64,000 bases of DNA, from positions 163,854-227,853 of the forward strand of contig NZ_GL892076.1 of the NCBI RefSeq assembly GCF_000213975.1, given 5' to 3'. Both the position numbers and the translations under genes were made by a program. The stretch is from Centipeda periodontii DSM 2778 (GTDB lineage: Bacteria > Bacillota > Negativicutes > Selenomonadales > Selenomonadaceae). The notes beneath the pieces are model-generated. The model worked only from the letters and a program-made list of their open reading frames with translations, was not told the origin of the DNA and ran no database searches. Below are positions 51,042 through 64,000 of this stretch, one piece after another; within the stretch, counting starts at the first letter, position 1, and each line of letters opens with the position of its first letter.

Positions 51042-51896
51042 ATGAAGATCCTCATCACCGGCGCGACGGGTCAGCTGGGTCATGACTGCGTCGAAGAGTG
51101 CAAGGCGCGCGGACACGAGGTACACGGTGTCTCCTCGGAGCTCTTCCCCCTATCCGACGAGAACGTCATGCGTGCCGTCCTCGAAGCGGTCGAGCCGGAT
51201 GCCATTCTCCACGCGGCGGCATACACTGCCGTCGACAAGGCGGAGGACGAACCGTCCCTCTGCCGCAAGATCAACGCGGCGGGCACGGAGATTCTCGCAC
51301 GCCTCGCACGCGAACGCGATGCAAAGCTCCTCTACGTCAGCACGGACTACGTCTTCCCCGGCACAGGCGAGACGCCGTACGAGACGAACGCACTCACATC
51401 GCCGCACAACGTCTACGGCGCGTCAAAACTCGCAGGTGAGGAGGCGGTGCAGCAGCATCTCGAGAAATACTTCATTGTGCGCATCTCATGGGTGTTCGGC
51501 GCACATGGCAAGAATTTCGTCAAAACTATGCTCGAACTCGCCAAAACGCACAAGAGCCTCTCCATCGTCGCCGACCAGATCGGCTCGCCCACGTATACGC
51601 GCGACCTCGCGCCGCTGCTCGCGGATATGCTCGAGAGCGAGAAGTACGGCATCTACCACGCGACGAACGAGGGCTTCTGCTCGTGGGCGAAGTTTGCTGC
51701 CGAGATCTTCCGGCAGGCGGGCAAGGAGGTCAACGTCACCTCCGTCCCCTCCCACATGTACCCGACAAAAGCCGTGCGCCCGAAGAACTCCCGCCTCAGC
51801 AAAAAATCGCTCGACGAGGCGGGCTTCCATCGCCTGCCGACGTGGCAGGATGCCGTCGGGAGATTCTTGGAGGAGCTGGGAGAGGCGCGGGTATAG
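51042..51896 (+). CDS. rfbD: dTDP-4-dehydrorhamnose reductase
   Basis: A 284-residue SDR-family reductase. [20 protein letters not shown] binds [24 protein letters not shown] and [14 protein letters not shown] give the Thr/Tyr-x3-Lys catalytic set. It makes dTDP-L-rhamnose, the last step of the pathway. The other rfb genes are not in the window. A promoter-like TACAAT lies at 51003-51008, just after the preceding terminator. Confidence 0.92.
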   Translation: MKILITGATGQLGHDCVEECKARGHEVHGVSSELFPLSDENVMRAVLEAVEPDAILHAAAYTAVDKAEDEPSLCRKINAAGTEILARLARERDAKLLYVSTDYVFPGTGETPYETNALTSPHNVYGASKLAGEEAVQQHLEKYFIVRISWVFGAHGKNFVKTMLELAKTHKSLSIVADQIGSPTYTRDLAPLLADMLESEKYGIYHATNEGFCSWAKFAAEIFRQAGKEVNVTSVPSHMYPTKAVRPKNSRLSKKSLDEAGFHRLPTWQDAVGRFLEELGEARV

Positions 51897-51945
51897 GGGA
51901 AACATTGTCCCGCCCTCTCGCCGTATTGTATACCCTGACAACCCC

Positions 51946-51974
51946 GTGACAAGTATGCTCCATTATGGTACAAT
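51946..51974 (+). promoter_or_regulatory. Promoter of sstT
   Basis: GTGACA (51946-51951), 17-base spacer, TACAAT (51969-51974), 35 bp before the start codon. Confidence 0.7.
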
Positions 51975-52008
51975 GGGGCATATTTTTCTGATTAAAGGAG
52001 GAATCTTC

Positions 52009-53256
52009 TTGTTCAGCAACATCAGCCGCAAGTACCGCGAGACAGCACTCATCAAGCTCATCGCGGTCGGACTCATCATCGGTATCGGCATCGCACTCTA
52101 TGTGCCCGCCATCATCCCCATCGTCGCCGTGCTCGGCGATGTCTTCGTCCGCGCCCTCAAAGGCGTTGCGCCGATTCTCGTCTTCGTCCTCGTCATGAAC
52201 GCCATGGCGCAGCGCACCGTCGGCTCAGGCGCGGCACTGAAGCCCATCGTTCGCCTCTACATCGTCGCGACCTTCCTCGCATCCGTCGTCGCTGTCGGCT
52301 TCTCATTCGCCTTCCCCTCGACACTTCATCTGGTCGTGGCAGACGCGACCATTGCGCCGCCGAGCGGCATTGTCGAGGTCGTCCACAACCTCATCATGAA
52401 CGTCGTCGACAACCCGCTCCACGCCATCGCAAACGCCAACTACATTGGCATTCTCGCATGGAGCATCCTGGCGGGCATCGCCCTGCAGAAGGCAAGCCCG
52501 ACAACGAAGAACACCGTACGCGACTTCGCGGTCGTCATGACGCAGATCGTGCTCTGGGTCATCCGCTTCGCCCCGTTCGGCATCATGGGACTCGTGGCAG
52601 ATGCAGTCGGTACGAGCGGTGTGGACGCCCTCATCGGCTATTTGCAGCTGCTCGCCGTCCTGATCGGCGCATTCTTCTCCGTTGCACTCATCATGAACCC
52701 GCTCATCGTCTGGGCACAGATCCATCGCAACCCGTACCCGCTCGTTTTAACGACACTGCGTGAAAGCGGCATCTACGCATTCTTCACACGCAGCTCTGCG
52801 GCGAACATTCCTGTCAACCTCCAACTCTGCAAGCGCCTCGGACTCAACCCCGAGGTCTACTCCATCTCCATCCCACTCGGTGCGACCATCAACATGAGCG
52901 GTGCGGCGATCACGATCGCCATCCTCTCGCTCGCTGCGGCGCATACACTCGGCATTCAGGTGGATCTGCCGACGGCGCTCCTGCTCTGTCTCATCGCCAC
53001 CGTCGGTGCGTGCGGCGCCTCGGGCGTTGCAGGCGGCTCGCTGCTCCTCATCCCGGTCGCCTGCTCCTCGTTCGGCATCAGCAACGACATCGCGATGCAG
53101 GTCGTCGGCGTCGGCTTCATCATCGGCGTGCTGCAGGACTCCTGCGAAACCGCACTCAACAGCTCCTCTGATGTCCTCTTCACCGCGACGGCGGAGTTTG
53201 CCGATCGCGCAAAGGCGGGCACGCTCACGGCGGAGGATATGACGCCGAAGAGCTGA
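52009..53256 (+). CDS. sstT: Serine/threonine:sodium symporter SstT
   Basis: A 415-residue dicarboxylate/amino acid:cation symporter family protein with about eight helices and two re-entrant loops. [20 protein letters not shown] (the SST/SSAA serine motif), [17 protein letters not shown] and [16 protein letters not shown] are SstT hallmarks. The start is TTG 52009, seven bases after AAAGGAGG; the longer frame upstream runs through rfbD and is not coding. Confidence 0.93.
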   Translation: MFSNISRKYRETALIKLIAVGLIIGIGIALYVPAIIPIVAVLGDVFVRALKGVAPILVFVLVMNAMAQRTVGSGAALKPIVRLYIVATFLASVVAVGFSFAFPSTLHLVVADATIAPPSGIVEVVHNLIMNVVDNPLHAIANANYIGILAWSILAGIALQKASPTTKNTVRDFAVVMTQIVLWVIRFAPFGIMGLVADAVGTSGVDALIGYLQLLAVLIGAFFSVALIMNPLIVWAQIHRNPYPLVLTTLRESGIYAFFTRSSAANIPVNLQLCKRLGLNPEVYSISIPLGATINMSGAAITIAILSLAAAHTLGIQVDLPTALLLCLIATVGACGASGVAGGSLLLIPVACSSFGISNDIAMQVVGVGFIIGVLQDSCETALNSSSDVLFTATAEFADRAKAGTLTAEDMTPKS

Positions 53257-53268
53257 TCCACGACATAC

Positions 53269-53308
53269 AAAAATGGCTTCTGCGCCCGTGTGCAGAAGCC
53301 GTTTTTTT
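53269..53308. terminator. Bidirectional terminator between sstT and bioY
   Basis: Arms GGCTTCTGC (53275-53283) and GCAGAAGCC (53292-53300), with Ts on the plus side (53302-53308) and As on the other side, serving two convergent genes. Confidence 0.9.
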
Positions 53309-53322
53309 CGTCTGTATGGACT

Positions 53323-53877
53323 TCAGAGATACCGCAGCCGTCGGTTCAGCGTGACGCCGAGTGCGGCAGCGGCGACCGCCTTGATAAGGTCACCGGGGAT
53401 GTACTGCACGAGCGCCATAAATGCGGCGACGATTCCCGCGAATTTATCCCCGAAGAGAATCGTCAGCCAGAGCGTCGCAATGAGGTATGTGACGGGCACG
53501 CTCACGAGCGTACCGACGAGCGCATAGCGCGCAAAGGACGGCTCTTTGCCCTTCATCATACTCATGAGCGTATAGGCGAGGAGGAAGCCGATGAAGAAGC
53601 CGCCGCGCGGGCCGAAGATGATGCCAAGCCCGCCGACGCCGCCCGCGAACACGGGCAGCCCAATCGCGCCGAGCACTGTGTAACCGATGAGGACGACCGC
53701 CGTCTGGTGCGGTGTCAGGACGAGCGCCGCAAGGCACATCACAAACGTCTGCATCGTGAGCGGTGCCATAAACGGCACGGGAATTGCGATGTACGCGCTC
53801 ACGCAGATCAGCGCGATACAAAGCGCCATGCGTGTCGTATTGTGGACGGAAAAGAATTTATCATCCAGAGATGTCAT
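53323..53877 (-). CDS. bioY: Biotin transporter BioY (ECF S component)
   Basis: A 184-residue membrane protein with six helices. IPVPFMAPLTMQTFVMCLAA, GLPVFAGGVGGLGIIFGPRG and GGFFIGFLLAYTLMS are the BioY motifs for biotin binding and EcfT contact. It imports biotin with a shared ECF ATPase module encoded elsewhere. ATG 53877 is preceded by AAAGGAG. Confidence 0.95.
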   Translation of the reverse strand: MTSLDDKFFSVHNTTRMALCIALICVSAYIAIPVPFMAPLTMQTFVMCLAALVLTPHQTAVVLIGYTVLGAIGLPVFAGGVGGLGIIFGPRGGFFIGFLLAYTLMSMMKGKEPSFARYALVGTLVSVPVTYLIATLWLTILFGDKFAGIVAAFMALVQYIPGDLIKAVAAAALGVTLNRRLRYL

Positions 53878-53903
53878 AGCAATCGCTCCTTTTTCACGTT
53901 CGT

Positions 53904-53932
53904 ATTCTAACGCGAAAGAAGCGATTCGTCAA
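53904..53932 (-). promoter_or_regulatory. Promoter of bioY
   Basis: Minus strand TTGACG (53927-53932), 17-base spacer, TAGAAT (53904-53909), 26 bp before the ATG. No BirA box is recognised. Confidence 0.7.
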
Positions 53933-53978
53933 CCTGTTTATGAAGAACGAGTAAACAAATTCTCACTTTAAAATGTTA

Positions 53979-54008
53979 CTGACAAAACAAACGTTTCTAT
54001 GATATACT
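53979..54008 (+). promoter_or_regulatory. Promoter of the first structured small gene
   Basis: CTGACA (53979-53984), 18-base spacer, TATACT (54003-54008). The predicted start near 54015 falls exactly on the first base of the pseudoknot. Confidence 0.6.
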
Positions 54009-54014
54009 GAGTAT

Positions 54015-54048
54015 GTTGCTTACCCCATACTGGCAACAGAAAGGGGTG
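54015..54048 (+). other. Predicted H-type pseudoknot at the 5' end of the small mRNA (copy 1)
   Basis: Stem 1 is GTTGC (54015-54019) with GCAAC (54033-54037); the loop carries ACCCC (54022-54026), which pairs with GGGGT (54043-54047) after stem 1. The second strand is also the ribosome binding site of the small ORF. The same topology with different bases occurs at 63894-63927. Confidence 0.65.
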
Positions 54049-54054
54049 TTGGTC

Positions 54055-54144
54055 TTGGAGATACTCACCATTTTTTGTATTTCTGTCGCAGCAAATGTAG
54101 TTTCATACTACATTTGCAAATGGCTGGACAGAGCGATGAGTTAG
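54055..54144 (+). CDS. 29-residue hydrophobic peptide with YYICKW core (copy 1)
   Basis: A TTG start at 54055, six bases after AAAGGGGTG, opens a 29-codon ORF ending TAG at 54142-54144. The peptide is a single hydrophobic helix with core ANVVSYYICKW and a charged LDR end, thus a likely membrane peptide with short cytoplasmic tail. The related ORF at 63935-64000 has ASVVAYYICQW at the same place. Codons for these residues form a perfect 11-bp hairpin (54091-54101 with 54107-54117). It has its own promoter and terminator. A type I toxin or a small regulatory membrane peptide would fit; no antisense RNA has been shown. I cannot name the family. Confidence 0.65.
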   Translation: MEILTIFCISVAANVVSYYICKWLDRAMS

Positions 54145-54188
54145 GCAACCAGCATCGGGCTCAAGCCACCCGCGCAAGAACGGCATAG

Positions 54189-54221
54189 AAAATCCCGGCA
54201 GTGCGACCTGCCGGGATTTTT
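54189..54221. terminator. Bidirectional terminator between the small gene and rpoC
   Basis: A 13-bp perfect stem (54189-54201 with 54208-54220) and a six-base loop, with T-runs on both strands. It ends the small plus-strand transcript and lies 68 bp after the rpoC stop. Confidence 0.92.
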
Positions 54222-54289
54222 GTTGGTTGGAAATCCTCACCAAGATTTCTGGGTATAGTATAACACGTTCAATCGCATATTGCAAGTGC

Positions 54290-58318
<4,029 letters not shown>

Positions 58319-58336
58319 CAGATGCCACTCCCTTCC

Positions 58337-61300
58337 TTAAATATCCTCATTCGGCGCATCGATGTCGTCAAGTCCGTCACGCAGAATGGCGTCCATATCA
58401 TCATCCGCCGAATCTTCGTCGCCGCCAATATGCGCAATGATGTCCTCATCCGAGACCTCCTCTGCGCCCTCATCCTCTTCATCATAGGACTCCTCGGGCG
58501 GCGGAGGCGGAGCCCCCGTCTCATCGACGCCCTCGACATCGAGGTCAAGCGAGCGTGCCTTCTCCCCGATGTCCTCGTCCTCCTCATCGCGGATCGCGAT
58601 TTCCTTCGCATCCTCGTTGAGCACCTTGATATCGAGACCGATTGCCTGCAGTTCCTTGATGAGCACCTTGAACGACTCAGGGACGCCGGGTTCCGGGATA
58701 TTGTCGCCCTTGACAATGGATTCGTACGCCTTGACACGTCCGACCACGTCGTCGGACTTCACCGTCAGGATCTCCTGCAGTGTGTAAGCCGCGCCGTATG
58801 CCTCAAGCGCCCAGACCTCCATCTCACCGAAACGCTGTCCGCCGAACTGCGCCTTGCCGCCCAGAGGCTGCTGCGTGACGAGCGAGTACGGTCCCGTGGA
58901 ACGCGCGTGGATTTTATCATCGACAAGGTGATGCAGTTTCAGCATATAGACGCAGCCGACCGTAACGCGGTTCTCAAACGGCTCGCCCGTACGTCCGTCG
59001 TAGAGCACCGTCTTGCCGTCGTCGGGCAGACCCGCCGCGCGGATCGTCCCAAACACGTCATCGTCGCTCGCGCCGTCAAAGACGGGTGTCGCGATGTGGA
59101 TGCCCGCCACGTCTGGAACGGGCATCCCGTTTTTATCAAAATCATAGCCCGCCGCACGGAGGTCTTCCTCCACCGTCGGATCACCCGCCTTGATGCGCTG
59201 ACCGAGCACGCGGCACGCCATGCCGAGATGCGTTTCGAGCACCTGCCCGATGTTCATGCGGGACGGCACGCCGAGCGGGTTCAGCACGATATCGACGGGG
59301 GTGCCGTCCGGCAGGAACGGCATGTCCTCCTGACGCATGATGCGCGAAACGACGCCCTTGTTGCCGTGGCGGCCGGACATCTTGTCGCCGACCGAGATCT
59401 TGCGCTTCTGCGCGATGTAGACGCGCACAAGGCGGTTCACGCCCGGCGGCAGCTCGTCGTTGTTCTCACGCGTGAAGATCTTCACATCGATGATTTTGCC
59501 CGCCTCGCCGTGCGGCACGCGAAGCGAAGTGTCGCGCACCTCGCGCGCCTTCTCGCCGAAGATCGCACGCAGAAGACGCTCCTCCGCCGTCAACTCCGTC
59601 TCGCCCTTCGGCGTGACCTTGCCGACGAGGATATCGCCGGGGCGCACATCCGCACCGATGGACACAATGCCGTCCTCATCGAGATCCTTGAGCGCGTCCT
59701 CCGCAACGTTCGGGATGTCGCGTGTAATCTCCTCGGGACCGAGCTTCGTATCGCGTGCATCGCACTCGTATTCCTCGATGTGGATCGAGGTGTAGAGGTC
59801 GCGCTTCACGAGATTCTCACTGAGGAGAATCGCATCCTCGTAGTTGTAGCCCTCCCACGGCATATAGGCAACGATGATGTTGTAGCCGAGCGCGAGCTCG
59901 CCGTTGTCCGTCGACGGACCGTCCGCGATGGGCTGCCCCTCCGTGATGCGGTCGCCAACAAACACAAGCGGCTTCTGATTGATGCATGTCGCCTGGTTCG
60001 AGCGGACAAATTTCTGCATTTTATAGTTGTCAAATGCGCCCTCATCCGTACGGACGGTGATCACATCTGCCGTAACCTCCGTGACCTCGCCGCTGTGGCG
60101 TGCAAGCACCATGACGCCCGAGTCACACGCAGCCTTGTACTCCATGCCCGTGCCGACAAGCGGCGCCTGCGTCTTGAGGAGCGGAACCGCCTGACGCTGC
60201 ATGTTCGCACCCATGAGCGCGCGGTTCGCATCGTCGTTCTCGAGGAACGGGATCATCGCCGTCGCGATCGAGAACACCTGACGCGGCGACACGTCCATAT
60301 AGTCCACGCGGTCGCGATGATGCAGCCCCGTCTCCTCGTGGAAACGCGCCGTGACACGCTCGTTGACAAAGAACTCGTTCTCATCGAGCGGCTCATTCGC
60401 CTGTGCGATGATGAGCTCGTCCTCCTCATCCGCCGTCAGATAGCGCACATCCTCTGTCACGCGGTGATGTTCCTTGTCCACGCGGCGATACGGCGTCTCC
60501 ATAAAGCCGAACCGGTTCACGCGCGCATAGTTCGCGAGAGAGCCGATGAGACCGATGTTCGGACCTTCCGGCGACTCGACCGGGCACATGCGCCCATAGT
60601 GCGAGTTGTGCACATCGCGCACCTCAAAGCCCGCGCGCTCACGCGAGAGACCGCCGGGACCGAGCGCCGAGAGGCGGCGCTTATGAGTAAGTTCTGAAAG
60701 GGGGTTATGTTGATCCATAAACTGCGAGAGCTGTGAGGAGCCAAAGAACTCCTTCACCGCCGCCACAACGGGGCGGATGTTGATAAGCCCCTGCGGCGTG
60801 ATGCTCTCCGTCTCCTGAATCGACATGCGCTCACGCACAACGCGCTCCATGCGCGAGAGACCGATGCGGAACTGGTTCTGCAGCAGCTCCCCGACCGCAC
60901 GCACGCGGCGATTGCCGAGGTGGTCGATGTCATCCGTATTGCCGAAGCCGTCCATGAGACCGAGCAGATAGCTGATCGCCGCCATGACATCCTCACGCGT
61001 GATCGTGCGGAACTGATAGTCGCGCGTCGGCGCACAGAGCATGCGGTAGATCCCGCCGTCCTTTTTCTGCACGTCAAAAGAAACGAGTTCTCCCTCGCCG
61101 AAGAGTGCCGTTTCACGCTCCGCGCTCACGGCATCCACCATCTCAGCCGTGATCGGCTCGCCCTGCGGGAAAACGATCTCGCCCGTTTCCTTATCAATGA
61201 CAGGCGCTGCAAGCACCTTGCCGAGCAGGCGGCGGCGCCATCCGAGTTTCTTTGTGAGTTTATAGCGACCGACCGTCGCCAGATCATAGCGACGCGGGTC

Positions 61301-62080
61301 GAAGAACAGCACCTCGAGGAGCTGCCGCGCATTGTCCTCGTTCGCGGGCTCGCCCGGACGCAGACGGCGATAGATCTCGATGACCGCCTTGCCGCGCGTC
61401 TTGACCTCGTCCGTATCGCGCTCAATCGTCGCAAGCATACGCTCATCGTCGCCGAACAGTCCGCAGATCTCCGCGTCACTCTCGTAGCCGAGCGCGCGAA
61501 TGAGATAGGTCACGGGCATCTTGCGCGTGCGATCAATGCGGACGGACACAATGTCGTTTGCATCCGTCTCGAGCTCGATCCATGCACCGCGGTTCGGAAT
61601 CATTGTCGCGTTGAACAGCTCCTTGCCCGTCGTGTCGATCTCGACACCGTAGTAAGTGCCGGGCGAGCGGACGAGCTGGCTGACGATGACGCGCTCCGCA
61701 CCGTTGATGATGAACGTACCCGTGTCCGTCATGAGCGGGAAGTCGCCCATGAAGACCTCCTGCTCCTTGATCTCGCCCGTCTCGCGGTTCACGAGACGCA
61801 CATTCACACGCAGGGGCGCTGCATAGGTCACATCGCGTTCCTTGCACTCGTCGAGATCGTATTTCGGCTCGCCAAGCGCAAACGATTCAAAGGAAAGGAT
61901 GAGATTTCCCGAGAAATCCTGAATAGGCGAGATATCGCGGAAGATCTCCGCGAGTCCCACCTCAAGAAACCACTGATAGCTCGTGCGCTGGATGTCGAGG
62001 AGATGCGGCATCTCCATAACTTCCTTAATGCGCGCGTAGCTGTACCGGGTGCGACGGCCGACCGACACAGGATTGAACAT
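58337..62080 (-). CDS. rpoB: RNA polymerase subunit beta
   Basis: A 1247-residue subunit. It begins [20 protein letters not shown]; the rifampicin pocket reads [20 protein letters not shown] then [11 protein letters not shown], with Asp, His and Ser at the resistance-determining sites in the susceptible form. Switch and C-terminal clamp motifs ([20 protein letters not shown]) are present; the C-terminal tail is a long acidic stretch of Asp/Glu. ATG 62080 is preferred over GTG 62092, which overlaps the AAAGGGTG site. It has its own promoter and is not preceded by rplJ-rplL here. Confidence 0.98.
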   Translation of the reverse strand: MFNPVSVGRRTRYSYARIKEVMEMPHLLDIQRTSYQWFLEVGLAEIFRDISPIQDFSGNLILSFESFALGEPKYDLDECKERDVTYAAPLRVNVRLVNRETGEIKEQEVFMGDFPLMTDTGTFIINGAERVIVSQLVRSPGTYYGVEIDTTGKELFNATMIPNRGAWIELETDANDIVSVRIDRTRKMPVTYLIRALGYESDAEICGLFGDDERMLATIERDTDEVKTRGKAVIEIYRRLRPGEPANEDNARQLLEVLFFDPRRYDLATVGRYKLTKKLGWRRRLLGKVLAAPVIDKETGEIVFPQGEPITAEMVDAVSAERETALFGEGELVSFDVQKKDGGIYRMLCAPTRDYQFRTITREDVMAAISYLLGLMDGFGNTDDIDHLGNRRVRAVGELLQNQFRIGLSRMERVVRERMSIQETESITPQGLINIRPVVAAVKEFFGSSQLSQFMDQHNPLSELTHKRRLSALGPGGLSRERAGFEVRDVHNSHYGRMCPVESPEGPNIGLIGSLANYARVNRFGFMETPYRRVDKEHHRVTEDVRYLTADEEDELIIAQANEPLDENEFFVNERVTARFHEETGLHHRDRVDYMDVSPRQVFSIATAMIPFLENDDANRALMGANMQRQAVPLLKTQAPLVGTGMEYKAACDSGVMVLARHSGEVTEVTADVITVRTDEGAFDNYKMQKFVRSNQATCINQKPLVFVGDRITEGQPIADGPSTDNGELALGYNIIVAYMPWEGYNYEDAILLSENLVKRDLYTSIHIEEYECDARDTKLGPEEITRDIPNVAEDALKDLDEDGIVSIGADVRPGDILVGKVTPKGETELTAEERLLRAIFGEKAREVRDTSLRVPHGEAGKIIDVKIFTRENNDELPPGVNRLVRVYIAQKRKISVGDKMSGRHGNKGVVSRIMRQEDMPFLPDGTPVDIVLNPLGVPSRMNIGQVLETHLGMACRVLGQRIKAGDPTVEEDLRAAGYDFDKNGMPVPDVAGIHIATPVFDGASDDDVFGTIRAAGLPDDGKTVLYDGRTGEPFENRVTVGCVYMLKLHHLVDDKIHARSTGPYSLVTQQPLGGKAQFGGQRFGEMEVWALEAYGAAYTLQEILTVKSDDVVGRVKAYESIVKGDNIPEPGVPESFKVLIKELQAIGLDIKVLNEDAKEIAIRDEEDEDIGEKARSLDLDVEGVDETGAPPPPPEESYDEEDEGAEEVSDEDIIAHIGGDEDSADDDMDAILRDGLDDIDAPNEDI

Positions 62081-62270
62081 GAACGCTGTCACCCTTTCGC
62101 TGGATTATCTTAATGAAGCTTTGTGTGCCACAGTAATTAAAAAGACACAAAAAGAACAAGGCAACCATCCGAATACCTTGCTCATTTGTCCTTTCTAACA
62201 CGAGCCGCGAAGGCTGACCCTCCCCGAAAAAAGGCGCACAAATCCCCATTCTTATTCAATAGGTCATTGT

Positions 62271-62300
62271 ATAATACTACATTGGCAATACCCGTGTCAA
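62271..62300 (-). promoter_or_regulatory. Promoter of rpoB-rpoC
   Basis: Minus strand TTGACA (62295-62300), 18-base spacer, TATTAT (62271-62276). The leader of about 180 nt to rpoB contains no ORF I can support. Confidence 0.75.
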
Positions 62301-62333
62301 GAAAAATTTTTCATCGTATGAATTTTTTCGCTC

Positions 62334-62362
62334 AAAAACCGCATGACTTTGCCATGCGGTTC
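62334..62362 (-). terminator. Terminator after the unknown gene, before the rpoB promoter
   Basis: Minus-strand hairpin ACCGCATG-GCAAAGT-CATGCGGT (62338-62360) followed by TTTTG. Confidence 0.85.
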
Positions 62363-62377
62363 AAAGGAGCACATCGC

Positions 62378-63778
62378 TCACACATATTTGTTCTTCTTGC
62401 TCTCTGCCGTCAGTTCCGAGAGGCGCTGTGCAAGGATGGTATTGATGCGATTCTGGATGGAGGTGATGAGCGGCTGTTTCTGATCGTCGCTCATCGCGGA
62501 CTTCTTCACCTCGGCAAGCTGCTTACGCAGGTTCGCCAGTTCCTGATCGAGCGGGTTGTCATGGCGGCGTGCGTTCTTGTCGCTCTGCTGTGCTTCATTC
62601 GCCTTTACCCAACGACCATCCGCCGTCTGGATGAGGTGAAGAGGATCGCGCTGACGGCTGAGACGGTGAAGGAACTTGATTTCATCCACGCCGTCCGAAA
62701 GTGCGCGGCTCATCTCTCCCTGCGTATAGCGAATCGAAGCGTTATCATTGCCGCGCATGGAACGTTGCAAGCGGTCATAGCCGTCCGCATCGTTCGTTGC
62801 CGCCTCCCAGAGTTCGCCATGTGCATAAGAGAAGTTCGCACGCATCGCTTCATCCAAAGAATAATGTCTGCGGGTCAATCCACCAAGAAACTCCTGATAG
62901 GCTACGGCGGTATCGTCACGACCTGACTTCTTGAGCGCCGACACGATCTCTGCATGGTTCTTGTACGCGCCCTGTGCTGCCTTGACCCACACGTCACTCG
63001 CTTCCTTATGACGCGCCATGAAATCCAGTTCCTTGACACCGATGTTCGCAAGCGAACCATTATACTCGTAACGAATCCGCGCGGCAAACCTCGTCGACGG
63101 CGAACTAAAATCGACTGCAACAAAGACACCCGCACGGTTTTGGAGCTCATTTGCGTACGATTTTGCCCGCGTGTACTCCTCCACCGTCGTATGTCCACGT
63201 GCAATACGCTTCCCAAGTTCCTCATCTGCATAGGCGTTGTTTGCAAGCGCCGCCATCCCCGCAAACTTCAGATTGTACTGCCGAAATGCGGATGCACCGC
63301 CCGCACGCACTTTGTCGATGACACTCCGATATGATTCAAAGCGTTCGTCCGCCTCCGCATACAGAGGATTCTCTACACCCTTTTTCTCTGTCCAGTGCTC
63401 GGCGTAGATGTTGATGCCGAGTATCTGATCGCCCTTCCAATACAACTCGTCCGAATATGGCTCAGGCAATATGAGAACAGCGCTGTTCTTCTCCGCCGCG
63501 CGCTCCGTCAACTCCTTCTGCTTCGCACGCCACGATGTGTAGAACTCCTCCATCGAGCCTGCCTTGATCTCGCCGTCGTAGCGCTTGGTGCTGCTCATCA
63601 GACGCGCGATGTATTCGCCGTCGCTCTCATCGCGTCCGCGAGCACTGATCTCGACACGGTAGGCGGGCGCCTCCACGCGCTCCGTCTGTGCCACATCGTT
63701 TTTCTGCGCCGCGTTTGCGTTCGTCGTCTTTGCCGCCGCGTATGCAGACGGCGCTTCTCCATTCACCCGCATTGTCAT
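62378..63778 (-). CDS. Hypothetical protein
   Basis: A 466-residue protein I do not recognise. Residues 1-40 are Ala/Asn-rich and likely disordered; a short conserved-looking segment VEISARGRDESDGEYIARLM follows; the rest is mixed helix with no signal peptide or membrane span (FRQYNLKFAGMAALANNAYA; FAARIRYEYNGSLANIGVKE), ending in a charged coiled coil (LANLRKQLAEVKKSAMSDD). The N-terminal look recalls small flagellar or secreted-substrate proteins with a disordered leader, but this is weak. ATG 63778 has AAAGGAG eight bases upstream. It is flanked by its own terminator and the second structured small gene. Confidence 0.8.
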   Translation of the reverse strand: MTMRVNGEAPSAYAAAKTTNANAAQKNDVAQTERVEAPAYRVEISARGRDESDGEYIARLMSSTKRYDGEIKAGSMEEFYTSWRAKQKELTERAAEKNSAVLILPEPYSDELYWKGDQILGINIYAEHWTEKKGVENPLYAEADERFESYRSVIDKVRAGGASAFRQYNLKFAGMAALANNAYADEELGKRIARGHTTVEEYTRAKSYANELQNRAGVFVAVDFSSPSTRFAARIRYEYNGSLANIGVKELDFMARHKEASDVWVKAAQGAYKNHAEIVSALKKSGRDDTAVAYQEFLGGLTRRHYSLDEAMRANFSYAHGELWEAATNDADGYDRLQRSMRGNDNASIRYTQGEMSRALSDGVDEIKFLHRLSRQRDPLHLIQTADGRWVKANEAQQSDKNARRHDNPLDQELANLRKQLAEVKKSAMSDDQKQPLITSIQNRINTILAQRLSELTAESKKNKYV

Positions 63779-63893
63779 AGTCAGCACTCCTTTGCCGCTT
63801 CCAAAAACGTAACAATGACGAAGTATTCTCTTTCTCTCCCTCGTTTTCCTGCTTCTATATCAAAAAGAATATATTGTATGCTATACCGTTCAT

Positions 63894-63930
63894 GCTACTC
63901 ACCCCAACACTCAAGTAGCAGAGGGTGTGG
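63894..63930 (+). other. Predicted H-type pseudoknot (copy 2)
   Basis: Stem 1 GCTACT (63894-63899) with AGTAGC (63914-63919); loop CACCC (63900-63904) pairs with GGGTG (63923-63927), which overlaps the ribosome binding site. It matches copy 1 in layout but not in stem sequence. A -10-like TATACC lies at 63882-63887. Confidence 0.65.
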
Positions 63931-63934
63931 TGTA

Positions 63935-64000
63935 ATGTCAGTTCGATATTTTGTGCAAGCTGTTACGGCGAGTGTAGTAGCCTACTACATTTGCCAGTGG
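63935..64000 (+). CDS. Small hydrophobic peptide with YYICQW core (copy 2), cut by the window edge
   Basis: An ATG at 63935 opens 22 codons to the right edge without stop. The core ASVVAYYICQW matches ANVVSYYICKW of the ORF at 54055-54144. The codons form a 12-bp hairpin (63968-63979 with 63983-63994) that includes two G-U pairs where copy 1 has A-U pairs. Confidence 0.6.
   Translation, partial: MSVRYFVQAVTASVVAYYICQW

Noticed and set aside
51082-52008. N-terminal extension of the sstT frame through rfbD
   Set aside because: Ser/Arg-rich out-of-frame translation of rfbD; a TTG with a strong ribosome site at 52009 begins the real transporter.
53933-53978. BirA operator upstream of bioY
   Set aside because: Only a five-base GTTTA/TAAAC pair is present, too short and wrongly spaced for a BirA site.

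Overview
The window looks like a chromosomal segment of a Selenomonas-type bacterium (Negativicutes): a GC-rich, Gram-negative but Firmicutes-related gene set. The basis is a Firmicutes-style late flagellar cluster (flgM-flgN-flgK-flgL-DUF6470-fliW-csrA-flaG-fliD), a B12-dependent methylmalonyl-CoA mutase operon of the kind used in propionate fermentation, and the style of rpoB/rpoC and of the promoters. The genus is inferred from protein style and gene content only; no database search was possible. I found no tRNA, rRNA, CRISPR array, prophage or complete insertion sequence.

Layout. 1-7346 (minus): late flagellar genes, ending at the left edge inside fliD, with two tandem FlgN-like chaperone genes and a compact terminator/sigma-28-like promoter before flgM. 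7450-11302 (minus): a metal P-type ATPase operon with two HMA-like proteins and a small membrane protein, with a strong promoter, a palindromic operator, a leader attenuator and, just upstream, a decayed 5' fragment of thiC. 11420-15820: a YibE/F membrane protein, a CDP-glucose dehydratase-like enzyme and a TPR/sulfatase-fold protein. 15859-28603 (minus): sugar-acid catabolism, with an RpiR regulator; a seven-gene operon (GntP permease, FGGY kinase, GutA-type EIIA, 2-hydroxyacid dehydrogenase, zinc alcohol dehydrogenase, xylonate-type dehydratase that is frameshifted, and a DapA-family aldolase); and a gntK-gnd pair. Both promoters share a 16-bp candidate operator at the same distance from the -35. 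28787-32946: YitT protein, then fruK and fruA with a 170-bp imperfect palindrome between them. 33216-36149: Rpn-family nuclease, a chemoreceptor-like protein lacking the signalling tip, and an MsrA-like protein lacking the catalytic cysteine. 36236-42826 (minus): mutA-mutB-meaB behind an about 670-nt leader with a cobalamin riboswitch and several further hairpins. 42897-48669 (minus): 3D-domain protein, metG-tatD, a DUF234 ATPase with tandem operators, and rsmI. 48850-53877: two-component system, rfbD, sstT and bioY. 54290-62080 (minus): rpoC and rpoB, separate from ribosomal protein genes. 62378-63778 (minus): a gene I do not recognise.

The most unusual signal is a two-member family of tiny, highly structured genes at 54015-54144 and 63894-64000 (cut by the window edge). 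Each begins with what reads as an H-type pseudoknot whose second strand contains the ribosome binding site, followed by an ORF for a roughly 29-residue hydrophobic peptide with core V-V-x-Y-Y-I-C-x-W. Both coding regions carry the same 11-12-bp hairpin over the same codons. The stems are kept although the bases differ, which points to selected RNA structure, as in type I toxin or other regulated small-peptide mRNAs.

Mobile and repeat content: a small inverted-repeat element is present in three forms (full copies at 16766-16924 and 37496-37653; fused ends only at 12557-12586), and long stem terminators with related GTTGCACGAA-type stems recur.
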